Below, in pieces: positions 31,850 to 40,584 of a stretch of 64,000 nt of DNA. Position numbers and translations under genes: made by a program. This stretch comes from Kordia aestuariivivens (GTDB taxonomy: Bacteria > Bacteroidota > Bacteroidia > Flavobacteriales > Flavobacteriaceae). Location: positions 124,001 to 188,000 of the forward strand of contig NZ_JACGWS010000011.1 of the NCBI RefSeq assembly GCF_014397005.1, written 5' to 3'. The stretch's first letter is position 1. Every line of letters starts with the position of its first letter. A model generated the notes under the pieces. That model had not been told where the DNA came from, did no database searches, and was given only the letters and a program-made list of their open reading frames with translations.

Positions 31850-33469
31850 TTATTTCACAATCATCTTTTTTGTTCCCATAACAATATTATCAGCAATTAA
31901 TGTGTAGAAATAAATACCCGATTTAAGGCTATCTTTATTAATTACTAATTGAGACTTTCTTCCTCTTTCATCAAGTTTAAAAGTATTAATTGTGGTTCCA
32001 TTAGAATCATAGATAATGATTTTTGCACTATTTACTGTCTTTAAAATGAAATAGTCAACTGTTGTTGTTGTATTAAATGGATTAGGGTAATTTGTAGAGA
32101 ACGATGTTCTATCACCAAGTTTTAATCCTTCATCTGTAGATGATGATAATTGCTCTATGTCTGAAAGTTTATTTTCAAGTAATATAATTTGATTCTGCTG
32201 TTCCTTGATAGCTTCAACTAATACAGGAATAAGTGCTGTATAGTTCATGCTATGCTCACCACTTTTATCAACATGTACAATTTCTGGAATGATTTGTTTT
32301 ACTTCTTGGGCAATAAAACCAATTTGTTTACGGTCCGTAAAGTCATATTGGTCAAATTCACCAACTCTCCAATCATATTTTTTTCCATTAAGTTTCAGTA
32401 GCGTTTCTAAAGGATTTTCAATAGCAACTATGTTTTTCTTAAACTTTTTATCCGATATAAAAATATTTGCCATTGAATGAACAGGACCATTTACACTTAG
32501 TTTATATGTAGGTGTGACAGTTCCTACTCCTACATTAGTGCCATTATCGAATACTTGACTACATGTAAGATCACCACTACTTGTTACTTTTGTTAAACGG
32601 TTAGTTGGGGTTTGAGGTGATACTAACAAGCATCTTAATGATACACCATTAAAATTATTAGAATACTGTTGTACATTACCATTAGCATCAGTTCCCAAAA
32701 TATAAGTAGCACTTCTTGCAAAAGGAAGATTTTCGAACCGAAGTTTTCCTGTTGTATGAAGTTGAGCCGTTGGACTTGAAGTCCCAATACCAACTTGTCC
32801 ATTGGTATAAATATTATCGTTTATCGATGTTGGAATGCCTCCTGTTGTTTTAAACCAATCGGCATCTGAGCTTCCACCACCACTCGGAACAGGATATTCT
32901 CGTACATTTCCACTTGTATCAGTTCCTAACATAAAAGTAGCAGTAGTTCCATTAGAAAGATTTTGAAACCTAACAGCTCCATTTGTATGCAGTCTAGCAC
33001 TTGGAGTTGTAGTTCCCAACCCTAAATTTCCATTTGCACGTAATGTCATTAACTGTGTATTACCATTTTCCCAAGCAAACACAGGCCTATTAACTACATT
33101 GCTCGCTGATGTTCCCCAAGGAAATGATCCTCCACTCGGAGCATTCAAATTAATATTGTTTCTAAGCTCTGCTCTGAATATCATCAGAGGAATACTTCCA
33201 GTATCAAATGCAGAAGTTGTTGTAGCGAAATTCCTTAACACATATCTATTATCTGATTGTTGATGTGCCCAAATAGACGGAATAAATTTCCCTGTCTGAT
33301 TTGTTGAATTAGTAATTTCAAGGAAGTCTCTTGCTTCGTCTTGTACTTTAAATCTAGCAACTCGTTCTGCGTCACCATTACTAGCGACATTAATATCGTG
33401 TGGCACTTGCGCAAACATTAAATTAGATATTAATAAAGAAAATCCGAAAAAAATAATTTTTAGTTTCAT
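31850..33469 (-). CDS. T9SS-secreted protein with a peptidase S74 intramolecular chaperone domain
   Basis: An exported protein of about 539 residues. From ATG 33469 the signal peptide is MKLKIIFFGFSLLISNLMFA; a second ATG is 9 bp upstream. Two repeats of a tail-fibre-like motif follow (LGLGTTTPSARLHTNG.. and VGIGTSSPTAQLHTTG.., about 150-290). Next comes an S74-type chaperone of autocatalyst (about 340-430; ISDKKFKKNI, KQIGFIAQEVKQIIPEIV, MNYTALIPVLVEAIKE) and a type A T9SS tail (about 465-540; NYPNPFNTTTTVDYF). S74 domains help trimeric fibres fold and then cut themselves. Here the domain lies before the sorting tail, so cleavage would separate fibre from anchor. Confidence 0.88.
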   Translation of the reverse strand: MKLKIIFFGFSLLISNLMFAQVPHDINVASNGDAERVARFKVQDEARDFLEITNSTNQTGKFIPSIWAHQQSDNRYVLRNFATTTSAFDTGSIPLMIFRAELRNNINLNAPSGGSFPWGTSASNVVNRPVFAWENGNTQLMTLRANGNLGLGTTTPSARLHTNGAVRFQNLSNGTTATFMLGTDTSGNVREYPVPSGGGSSDADWFKTTGGIPTSINDNIYTNGQVGIGTSSPTAQLHTTGKLRFENLPFARSATYILGTDANGNVQQYSNNFNGVSLRCLLVSPQTPTNRLTKVTSSGDLTCSQVFDNGTNVGVGTVTPTYKLSVNGPVHSMANIFISDKKFKKNIVAIENPLETLLKLNGKKYDWRVGEFDQYDFTDRKQIGFIAQEVKQIIPEIVHVDKSGEHSMNYTALIPVLVEAIKEQQNQIILLENKLSDIEQLSSSTDEGLKLGDRTSFSTNYPNPFNTTTTVDYFILKTVNSAKIIIYDSNGTTINTFKLDERGRKSQLVINKDSLKSGIYFYTLIADNIVMGTKKMIVK

Positions 33470-33478
33470 AATTATCAT

Positions 33479-33780
33479 GGTTTAAATTAGTCCATTCAAT
33501 GTAGGAATTAATCCATTATTAAAAAGAGTATTATACTCGTTATTTATGAATTGTAAGAACATGTTTTTAACCAATGAAACATTAATTAATGTAAAAAAAT
33601 ATCAAGAAAAATTAGAAGAAATAGGAAAGACTAAGGGTGACGATTAAACTCGTATAGTGAAACTTTAAAATTATCGTTTAAGAAGAAAATTCTTAGCACC
33701 AAAACTAGCAACCAAACCCCAAAATTTTAACTTCCAAACTCTAAATAAATTTTTGTAGTTTTAAAAAAAAATGATTCACA
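33479..33780. other. Intergenic region without a supported gene
   Basis: A/T-rich divergent intergenic region between the S74 protein and the penicillin acylase. The only frame is a 33-codon one at 33546-33647, not convincing. A TAAATTTTTG word at about 33745-33756 is near the Bacteroidota promoter box and may serve the acylase gene. Confidence 0.5.
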
Positions 33781-36153
33781 TTGAAAAAAGCTGCTAAAAT
33801 TATCGGAATCCTATTGCTTGTTATTTTTATTGCAGGATTTTGGTTTTACACCACCTTATTGCCAACCTACGACGGAACACTCGATATTGAAAACCTTCAA
33901 GAAGAAGTCACCATTCATTACGATACATACGGAATTCCACATATTTATGCTAACAATGAACCCGATGCGTTTACGGCGTTAGGCTATGTACACGCACAAG
34001 ATCGTTTATGGCAAATGGAACTCATTCGCAGAATTGCACCGGGAAGATTATCAGAATTATTTGGAGAAAAATTACTCGATACGGATCGCTTTTTTGCCGC
34101 TTCAGGGATTGATGAAGCTTCCGAACAAACTTTATTAGAACTCGATAAAAACTCACAGAGTTACAAACTCGCGCAAGCATACATCAACGGAATCAATCAA
34201 TTTGTCGCAAATGGCGCTACACCAATTGAATTTTACCTTACGGGAACGGACAAAACCGAATTCACCATTAAGGATATTCACAACATCATTGGTTACATGG
34301 CGTTTAGCTTCGCAATGGCACACAAAACAGATCCATTACTAACCGATATACAACAAAAACTTGGCAACGAATATCTGGCAGATTTAGGCGTTCATGTAGA
34401 TCCAAAAACGACACTTTTGCACAATTATCCTTCAAAAGCTAGAACTGCCATCAAAAATACATTGGTAACTTCTGTTCACAATGCATTAAATCCATTGCCA
34501 ATTCCGCAATTTATTGGAAGTAACAGTTGGGTGATTGCGCCACAAAAAACAGCTACAGGAAAAGTATTATTTGCCAATGATCCACATATTGGATTTTCGC
34601 AACCTTCGGTTTGGTATGAAGCACATGTGCATACACCAACCTATGAAATGTACGGATATCACTTGGCAGGAACCCCTTTTCCATTATTAGGTCACAACCG
34701 AAAAATAGCCTACGGAATGACGATGTTTGAAAATGATGATATTGATTTCTATTGGGAAGAAAACAAACCGAATGACGACAATTCGTATAAAACGCCAACT
34801 GGTTGGGAAACCTATGAAACACGTACCAAAACGATTCAAGTAAAAGATGGTGAACCTGTGGAATTGACGTATAAAATATCGCGTCATGGACCAATTTTAA
34901 ATCAAATTGCGGACGGAATCAATTACGAACAACCTGTTGCGATGTCTTGGGCATATGTACATCACAAAAATCAGGTTTTGGAAGCCTGTTACATTATGTC
35001 ACATGCAAACAATCAAGCTGAATTTGAAGAATGTTTACCTAAAATTCACGCGCCAGGTTTAAATTTAATGTATGGCGATGCAGAAGATAATATTGGTTGG
35101 TATGCGGTCGGACAACTCTTTGAACGTCCATCACATGTAAATTCAAAATTAATTTTAGATGGTGCTTCAGGTGCAAACGAAAAAATTCGATACATGAAAT
35201 CGGATGAAAATCCTGGTGCTGTAAATCCACCGTGGAATTATGTCTATTCTGCCAACAATCAACCAGATAGTATTGCCAAAGATTTATATCCTGGGTATTA
35301 TTTACCCGAAAATAGAGCAAAACGCATCAAAGAACTCATCGAACAGAAAAGTGATTGGACAAAAGATGATATGATGAATATGACACTTGATGTGACAGCA
35401 AAAACACATGTAGCGGCGATTCAAGAAGTCATAAAAGTAATTGAAAGCAGTAATTTTTCTGCCAAAGAAAAAGAAGCGATCAACATATTAAAAAACTGGA
35501 ATGGCGACAATCAACTCACAGATATTGCGCCAACTATATATCATAAATTTATCTATCAATACCTAAAAAATACATTTACCGACGAGTTGGACAAAGAAAC
35601 ATTTGATCAACTTATAAAAACGCATATTGCAAAACGATTCACTGCGCCACTACTCTACCAAGAATCTATTTGGTACGATAACGTTTCCACAGAAAAGAAA
35701 GAAACTAGAAAAGACATCTTACTAGAATCATTCAAAGAAGCCATTGCATTGTTAGAAACACAATTAGGCAATGATGTAAACGCTTGGACGTGGAATAAAG
35801 TACATACTGTAGAACATCCGCATCCAATGGGACAAGTGGAAACCTTGCGTCCGTATTTTAATGTAGGTCCGTATGAAGTCGCGGGAACGCGTGAAGTCAT
35901 TAACAATCTTGGGTATCATTATGATGATTCAGGTGAATACAAAGTTTATTTCGGACCTTCTACACGACGAGTTGTTGATTTTTCAGATATTGAAAATGGC
36001 ATGAGCATTTTACCAACGGGACAATCGGGAAATCCGTTCAGTCCTCATTATCAAGATCAAGCGGAACTGTACATTCAAGGGAAATTTAGAAAAATGATGT
36101 TGAATACGGAAGAAATCAAACGCACCTCAAAAAACACCTTGATTTTAAAATAA
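33781..36153 (+). CDS. Penicillin acylase family protein (Ntn hydrolase)
   Basis: A 790-residue enzyme made as one chain and cut into alpha and beta subunits. One N-terminal membrane segment or signal (about 6-24) places it in the periplasm. The spacer ends at G246 and the beta chain would start at Ser247 (GSNSWVIAP), the N-terminal nucleophile. Conserved blocks YGIPHIYA, GYVHAQDRLWQME and HIGFSQPSVWYEAH are family features. Relatives hydrolyse penicillins, acyl-homoserine lactones or other amides; the natural substrate is not predictable. The start is TTG at 33781 because no ATG gives the membrane segment. Confidence 0.92.
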   Translation: MKKAAKIIGILLLVIFIAGFWFYTTLLPTYDGTLDIENLQEEVTIHYDTYGIPHIYANNEPDAFTALGYVHAQDRLWQMELIRRIAPGRLSELFGEKLLDTDRFFAASGIDEASEQTLLELDKNSQSYKLAQAYINGINQFVANGATPIEFYLTGTDKTEFTIKDIHNIIGYMAFSFAMAHKTDPLLTDIQQKLGNEYLADLGVHVDPKTTLLHNYPSKARTAIKNTLVTSVHNALNPLPIPQFIGSNSWVIAPQKTATGKVLFANDPHIGFSQPSVWYEAHVHTPTYEMYGYHLAGTPFPLLGHNRKIAYGMTMFENDDIDFYWEENKPNDDNSYKTPTGWETYETRTKTIQVKDGEPVELTYKISRHGPILNQIADGINYEQPVAMSWAYVHHKNQVLEACYIMSHANNQAEFEECLPKIHAPGLNLMYGDAEDNIGWYAVGQLFERPSHVNSKLILDGASGANEKIRYMKSDENPGAVNPPWNYVYSANNQPDSIAKDLYPGYYLPENRAKRIKELIEQKSDWTKDDMMNMTLDVTAKTHVAAIQEVIKVIESSNFSAKEKEAINILKNWNGDNQLTDIAPTIYHKFIYQYLKNTFTDELDKETFDQLIKTHIAKRFTAPLLYQESIWYDNVSTEKKETRKDILLESFKEAIALLETQLGNDVNAWTWNKVHTVEHPHPMGQVETLRPYFNVGPYEVAGTREVINNLGYHYDDSGEYKVYFGPSTRRVVDFSDIENGMSILPTGQSGNPFSPHYQDQAELYIQGKFRKMMLNTEEIKRTSKNTLILK

Positions 36154-36197
36154 AAATAGTAATTTACACTTATTTTTATACAAATTCTAAAACGTCG

Positions 36198-36725
36198 GTG
36201 ATGAAGAAAATGATATTGATACTGAGTGTTTTACTCTTTTCCTCTTGTGGAAGTTATTACAAAATGTCAACTTTTTACAATGCACACAAAAATGATGACA
36301 AAGTAACGGCAATGCAAGTTCCGCGATTTATGTTTGCGGTTTTAAAAGGACTTTCGCCAGAAATGAATTCGGTTTTAGCCAATGTAAACGATCTTCGCTA
36401 CATACAATTACAACCCAAAAATAAATCGGCAGCACAAGCAGTTCAGGCAGAAATCAATCAACTCACAAACGAACGTTTTACAGATATTTATAGAAAGAAT
36501 GATTTATTAAAACGTACCTTAGTTTCGGTTCGTGAACAAGGAAATGTTATTAAAGAAGTTATCGTACATACCACAGCTGGTGAAAAACATACGGTTTTAT
36601 ACTTAAACGGAAATTTCAATCCAACGACAATAAAACAATACGCCGAAACAGGAAAATTTGATAATTTAGCCCAATCGATTACACAACAATACTCATGGAA
36701 TACAACTGCTCCGATATCGTATTAG
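36198..36725 (+). CDS. DUF4252-type lipoprotein
   Basis: A 175-residue lipoprotein (LSVLLFSSC lipobox near residue 16). The mature part resembles DUF4252 proteins of Bacteroidota (FMFAVLKGLSPEMNSVLANVNDLRYIQL, then a C-terminal beta/alpha region). Function is unknown; such proteins are envelope-located. The last 31 bp overlap the start of the aldehyde dehydrogenase gene in another frame, which suggests coupled expression. Confidence 0.8.
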   Translation: MMKKMILILSVLLFSSCGSYYKMSTFYNAHKNDDKVTAMQVPRFMFAVLKGLSPEMNSVLANVNDLRYIQLQPKNKSAAQAVQAEINQLTNERFTDIYRKNDLLKRTLVSVREQGNVIKEVIVHTTAGEKHTVLYLNGNFNPTTIKQYAETGKFDNLAQSITQQYSWNTTAPISY

Positions 36726-38074
36726 CACAAAAAGAGTTTTTTAAAACGCGACGCACACAAAATAGTACGTATCGAAGAAATTCATTAAAAAAGCTCTTAA
36801 AAGAAATCAAAAAACGTGAAAACGATATTTGTGACGCCTTATATGCTGATTTTAAGAAACCAAAATTTGAAGCGGTACTTACCGAAACAAGTATTGTGAT
36901 TGCTGAGTTGAAGTTAACCATCAAAAAGATGAGATCATGGGCACGTCCAAAACGTGTATTGCCAGCATTATTAAACTTTCCATCGAAAGATAGAATTCAT
37001 TCAGAACCTTACGGAACTACGCTAATTATTTCGCCGTGGAATTATCCATATCAGTTGGCCTTAGCACCTTTAATTGGCGCTGTTGCTGCCGGAAACACCG
37101 TTGTTTTAAAACCGTCTGAATTAACACCAAATACCTCAAAAATACTAGCAGAAATTATTTCAGAAGTTTTTGAAGAAAACCATGTGAAAGTCGTACAAGG
37201 CGGCGTTGCTATTTCTCAAGAATTATTAGCAGAACGTTGGGATTATATTTTCTTTACAGGAAGCGTGCCTGTTGGAAAAATCATTGCAAAAGCAGCTGCG
37301 CCAAATTTAACGCCTGTTACCTTAGAACTTGGTGGAAAAAACCCATGTATTGTAGACTTGCATTCCGATTTTAAATTAACTGCCAAACGCATTGTGTGGG
37401 GGAAATTTTTAAATGCAGGACAAACCTGTATCGCTCCAGATTATTTGATTGTACAAGCGCAAGCAAAGTTTGACTTTATAAAAGCATTGATTGAAGAAAT
37501 TGAAGCTGCTTATGGCGAAAACCCACAAGAATCACCCGATTATCCAAGAATTGTCAACGAAAAGAATTTTAATCGTTTGGAAGCACTATTAGCAGGTGAA
37601 AATGTATTACATGGCGGAATCGTTGATAAAGACGATTTGTACATGGCGCCAACAGTTTTAGATGAACCAGCGTTTGATAGCGAAGTCATGAAAGATGAAA
37701 TCTTCGGACCTATTTTACCGATTCAAGTATATTCAACCTTGGAAGATATTAGTGATATTATTGCTAAGTATGAAAAACCATTAGCATTATATGTTTTTTC
37801 TAACGATAAAAAATTCGCCAATCGCATGATAGAACGGCATTCGTTTGGTGGTGGTGCCATTAATGATACCGTGACACATTTTGTAAATCATAGATTGCCG
37901 TTTGGTGGTGTTGGACATAGCGGAATGGGCGCGTATCATGGCAGAAGAAGTTTTGATGTCTTTTCACATAAAAAATCAATCACAAACAAAGCTACTTGGC
38001 TCGATATTCCGATGCGCTATGCACCATACAGAGGGAAATTGAAAGTTTTAAAATCATTTCTGAAATATTTTTAG
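36695..38074 (+). CDS. Aldehyde dehydrogenase family protein (class 3-like)
   Basis: A 459-residue soluble NAD(P)-dependent dehydrogenase that oxidises aldehydes to acids. Family marks are ISPWNYPYQLALAPL (about 112-126), FTGSVPVGK (about 187-195), Glu211 in LELGGKNP and catalytic Cys245 in NAGQTCIAPDY. The short length and a C-terminal basic, aromatic tail (RYAPYRGKLKVLKSFLKYF) resemble class 3 fatty-aldehyde enzymes, which may associate with membrane. The start at 36695 lies inside the DUF4252 gene. The N-terminal sequence up to residue 30 is plausible for the family (LAQKEFFKTRRT). Confidence 0.92.
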   Translation: MEYNCSDIVLAQKEFFKTRRTQNSTYRRNSLKKLLKEIKKRENDICDALYADFKKPKFEAVLTETSIVIAELKLTIKKMRSWARPKRVLPALLNFPSKDRIHSEPYGTTLIISPWNYPYQLALAPLIGAVAAGNTVVLKPSELTPNTSKILAEIISEVFEENHVKVVQGGVAISQELLAERWDYIFFTGSVPVGKIIAKAAAPNLTPVTLELGGKNPCIVDLHSDFKLTAKRIVWGKFLNAGQTCIAPDYLIVQAQAKFDFIKALIEEIEAAYGENPQESPDYPRIVNEKNFNRLEALLAGENVLHGGIVDKDDLYMAPTVLDEPAFDSEVMKDEIFGPILPIQVYSTLEDISDIIAKYEKPLALYVFSNDKKFANRMIERHSFGGGAINDTVTHFVNHRLPFGGVGHSGMGAYHGRRSFDVFSHKKSITNKATWLDIPMRYAPYRGKLKVLKSFLKYF

Positions 38075-38133
38075 TCCAATTATATCTAGAAATTAATTCC
38101 TATTCCTAATACTATTTTTAACAAAATGATTGG

Positions 38134-38141
38134 TATGTTTG
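38134..38141 (+). promoter_or_regulatory. Bacteroidota -7 box immediately before the nitroreductase start
   Basis: TATGTTTG matches TAnnTTTG exactly and ends only 4 bp before the ATG at 38146. If used, the transcript would begin at or next to the start codon and be leaderless or nearly so. Confidence 0.4.
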
Positions 38142-38145
38142 TAGC

Positions 38146-38880
38146 ATGACTCCAGAAAAAACAGTTACCGAAGCTATTCAATACAGACGCTCTGTGCGCG
38201 TTTTTGACAAAGACATTGAGATTGACACCGAAAAAGTGAAACAATGCGTTAAAAATGCTGTGCTAGCACCTACAAGTAGTAATTTACAGTTATGGGAGTT
38301 TTATCATGTAACAGATGAAGCCGTTTTGAAACAATTAACGGAAGCTTGTTTGGGACAGAATGCCGCAAAAACCGCAAAACAATTGGTCGTTGTTGTTGCC
38401 CGAAAAGATTTATGGAAACAACGCGCTAAGGCAAATGTAGATTTCTTGAAGAGCTTATATGGCGATAAACCCAAACAAGAATATTCGCGGAGAGAAAAAT
38501 TTGCTTTAAACTATTACCAAAAGTTAATTCCGCCAATTTATGCAGAGTTTCTAGGTATTTATGGTTGGTTAAAATATGTCGTTTTTAATTGTATTGGATT
38601 ATTCAGACCAGTATACAGACAAGTTCGCTTGAGCGATTTACGCATTGTAGCACACAAAAGTGCAGGTTTGGCAGCCCAAAACTTCATGATTAGCATGGCA
38701 GCAATTGGTTATGATACTTGCCCGATGGAAGGCAGCGATACGTTACGCGTCAAAAAGATTTTAAAACTTCCGCGTGGTGCTGAAATCAATATGGTTATTG
38801 GTTGCGGCGTTCGCGATGAAAATGGAGTGTACGGACCACAATTCAGAGTGCCATTTGAAACTACGTATTTTGAGTTATGA
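38146..38880 (+). CDS. Nitroreductase family flavoprotein
   Basis: A 244-residue FMN-dependent oxidoreductase. The N-terminal phosphate-binding block is YRRSVRVFDKDIEI (about 13-26), followed by VLAPTSSNLQLWEFYHV. The C-terminal part has AAQNFMISMAAIGYDTCPMEG and the terminal glycine-rich MVIGCGVRDENGVYGPQFRVP. Family members reduce nitroaromatics, quinones or act as dehydrogenases; the substrate is unknown. An insertion of about 40 residues (105-150, WKQRAKANVDFLKSLYGD..) is larger than usual. The last codons and stop are part of the heptamer array that follows. Confidence 0.9.
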   Translation: MTPEKTVTEAIQYRRSVRVFDKDIEIDTEKVKQCVKNAVLAPTSSNLQLWEFYHVTDEAVLKQLTEACLGQNAAKTAKQLVVVVARKDLWKQRAKANVDFLKSLYGDKPKQEYSRREKFALNYYQKLIPPIYAEFLGIYGWLKYVVFNCIGLFRPVYRQVRLSDLRIVAHKSAGLAAQNFMISMAAIGYDTCPMEGSDTLRVKKILKLPRGAEINMVIGCGVRDENGVYGPQFRVPFETTYFEL

Positions 38881-38922
38881 GTTATGAGTTATGAGTTATG
38901 AGTTATGAGTTATGAGTTATGA
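38874..38922. repeat. Heptamer array (gttatga x7) covering the nitroreductase stop codon
   Basis: Seven full copies of gttatga (plus a 3-bp partial). The first copy contains the TGA stop of the nitroreductase gene. It has the same size (49 bp) and copy number as the arrays at 983 and 2332, with a different unit. Confidence 0.95.
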
Positions 38923-38973
38923 AAACTAAAAAATCTCAATACTCACTACTAATTTCTCAATACTAAACACAAA

Positions 38974-39630
38974 CTATTTACTAGCAACCATATTGTTACG
39001 AATTGCGTATAAAACCAAGCCTATTCTGCTTTTTACTTTGAAATGTTTGAATAACGATTCGCGATAACCGTCAATGGTTTTTGGACTCAAACACATTTCT
39101 TGCGCAATTTCTTTATAGGTCATTTCGGTACACGCCAATTTTAAGAACGTTAATTCCGTGTCTTTCAATTTTTTACCGTTTTTGACTTCATTATCATTTC
39201 CTCCGTGCAGCGTATTTAGTAGTGTGGTAGCAACACGTTCAGAGTAGTAAATTCCATTAGAAATGACTTCATTTAGGGCTTTATAAAATATTTCGGGATG
39301 AATGTCTTTCAGTAGATATCCTTTCGCGCCTAAGCGCAACATTCGTATAATGGTTTCTTCATGATCGTCCATAGAAAGTGCCAATACTTGAATCCTTGGG
39401 CGATTTTCTTTGATCCATTCCATCGTCTCAAAGCCATTCATCACAGGCATATTGATATCTAATAAAATGATATCTGGGACATTTTCAGATTCTAATAACT
39501 TCTTTATCAGTTCGCTTCCATTCTTTACATGGTACAAAACCTCAAACTCATCAAATGCATTTACCAAACCTTGTAATGATTGGGCAAAAAGCAAATGATC
39601 ATCGACAATAACAACTGAATGTTTTTTCAT
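38974..39630 (-). CDS. LuxR/NarL-type response regulator
   Basis: A 218-residue regulator. The receiver domain (about 4-120) has phosphoacceptor Asp58 in ILLDINMP with the acidic pair Asp10/Asp11 and the Lys in LLKDIH. The LuxR-type helix-turn-helix (about 150-215) reads MTYKEIAQEMCLSPKTIDGYRESLFKHF. It binds DNA when phosphorylated, presumably by the kinase encoded 1 bp upstream. It is the last gene of a five-gene minus-strand operon starting at 41672. Confidence 0.93.
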   Translation of the reverse strand: MKKHSVVIVDDHLLFAQSLQGLVNAFDEFEVLYHVKNGSELIKKLLESENVPDIILLDINMPVMNGFETMEWIKENRPRIQVLALSMDDHEETIIRMLRLGAKGYLLKDIHPEIFYKALNEVISNGIYYSERVATTLLNTLHGGNDNEVKNGKKLKDTELTFLKLACTEMTYKEIAQEMCLSPKTIDGYRESLFKHFKVKSRIGLVLYAIRNNMVASK

Positions 39631-39631
39631 A

Positions 39632-40417
39632 CTATTTTTTATAGGGATAGGATAAAGTTAAGGAAACTCCTTTATTTTTAGCAGATTTCATACTAAATTC
39701 CGCATTTATGATTGCTGCGCGGCTTTTCATATTAATTAATCCTGATCCTTTTTCTATTTCTCCTTCGTCAAAACCAACACCATCATCTTGCGCTAAGATA
39801 ATTAATCGATCTGACTCAAAAGTAATAGTTACATCTAATTTATTTGCTTTGGAATGTTTGATGGCATTTGAAAAGAATTCTTGCATGATACGGAACAAAA
39901 TGATTTCTTCCTTAATATCAAGTTCTCTTTCTTCTCCTACAACCTCTAATTTTGCGACTAAAAAGTTTAACTTATTAAATCGATCCAACTCTACTTCTAC
40001 TGACTTCACAAGTCCCATGTTTTGGATAATTTCCGTATTCATGGTTTTAGACAACAATCGAATCTCTTGCAAACTTTTGCCCACAATCTCACTAATATCA
40101 TCTAGCTTTTCTTTATTTTCAGATGTGAGTTGTGTTCCTAAAATGTTGATGTGCATGCGTGCGACAGATAATAACTGACCAATATTATCATGCAATTCCC
40201 AACTCATATTTTGCAGTGCCTGTTCTTGAATTTCAATTTGCGATTTGGCAATTTCTTCCATGTATTTCTTTTCGGCTTCTTTCTTTTCAAGAATAAACTT
40301 TAATTTTCGTTTTTGGAAGAATACAAATAAAATTATAACGGTTATTAACAAAATAAGCAACACTAAAGACGATGTTGCTACAACTACTAACATTTGAACT
40401 TCTTCTTCAGTCTGCAT
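39632..40417 (-). CDS. Sensor histidine kinase (HisKA_3/NarX type)
   Basis: A 261-residue kinase with one membrane segment (about 9-33), a coiled-coil stretch (38-70), the HisKA_3 site His76 in WELHDNIGQLLS, and a HATPase domain with NAIKHSKANKL, DDGVGFD and GSGLINMKSRA. There is no extracytoplasmic sensing domain, so it must take its signal from partner proteins. The 53-residue and 225-residue membrane proteins encoded directly upstream are the obvious candidates. It is paired with the LuxR-type regulator downstream. Confidence 0.93.
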   Translation of the reverse strand: MQTEEEVQMLVVVATSSLVLLILLITVIILFVFFQKRKLKFILEKKEAEKKYMEEIAKSQIEIQEQALQNMSWELHDNIGQLLSVARMHINILGTQLTSENKEKLDDISEIVGKSLQEIRLLSKTMNTEIIQNMGLVKSVEVELDRFNKLNFLVAKLEVVGEERELDIKEEIILFRIMQEFFSNAIKHSKANKLDVTITFESDRLIILAQDDGVGFDEGEIEKGSGLINMKSRAAIINAEFSMKSAKNKGVSLTLSYPYKK

Positions 40418-40422
40418 GATTT

Positions 40423-40584
40423 TTACCCTTGTATATTAAATAATTTTACATTTTTTCTATAATCTAATAGCTTTTTAGTTTTCTTTTTATGTAATATTAA
40501 TATTAGTATAGTAAAGATAATTGAACTAAAAAATATAATAGCAGAAGATACAACTACAGTTAATTCTAAACTTGAATTATCCAT
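40423..40584 (-). CDS. 53-residue membrane peptide in the two-component operon
   Basis: A short gene missed by length filters. Residues 1-7 are followed by one strong membrane segment (about 8-31, VVVSSAIIFFSS..LILIL) and a very basic cytoplasmic tail (HKKKTKKLLDYRKN). Its ATG overlaps the TAA of the 225-residue membrane protein by 1 bp (TAATG), and the kinase starts 5 bp after its stop, so all three are translationally coupled. The topology resembles the kinase N terminus. It may assemble with the kinase to modulate it. Confidence 0.7.
   Translation of the reverse strand: MDNSSLELTVVVSSAIIFFSSIIFTILILILHKKKTKKLLDYRKNVKLFNIQG

Noticed and set aside
33546-33647. 33-codon ATG frame in the S74 protein/acylase spacer
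   Set aside because: Helical and charged but very short, with no neighbour coupling, terminator or family resemblance.
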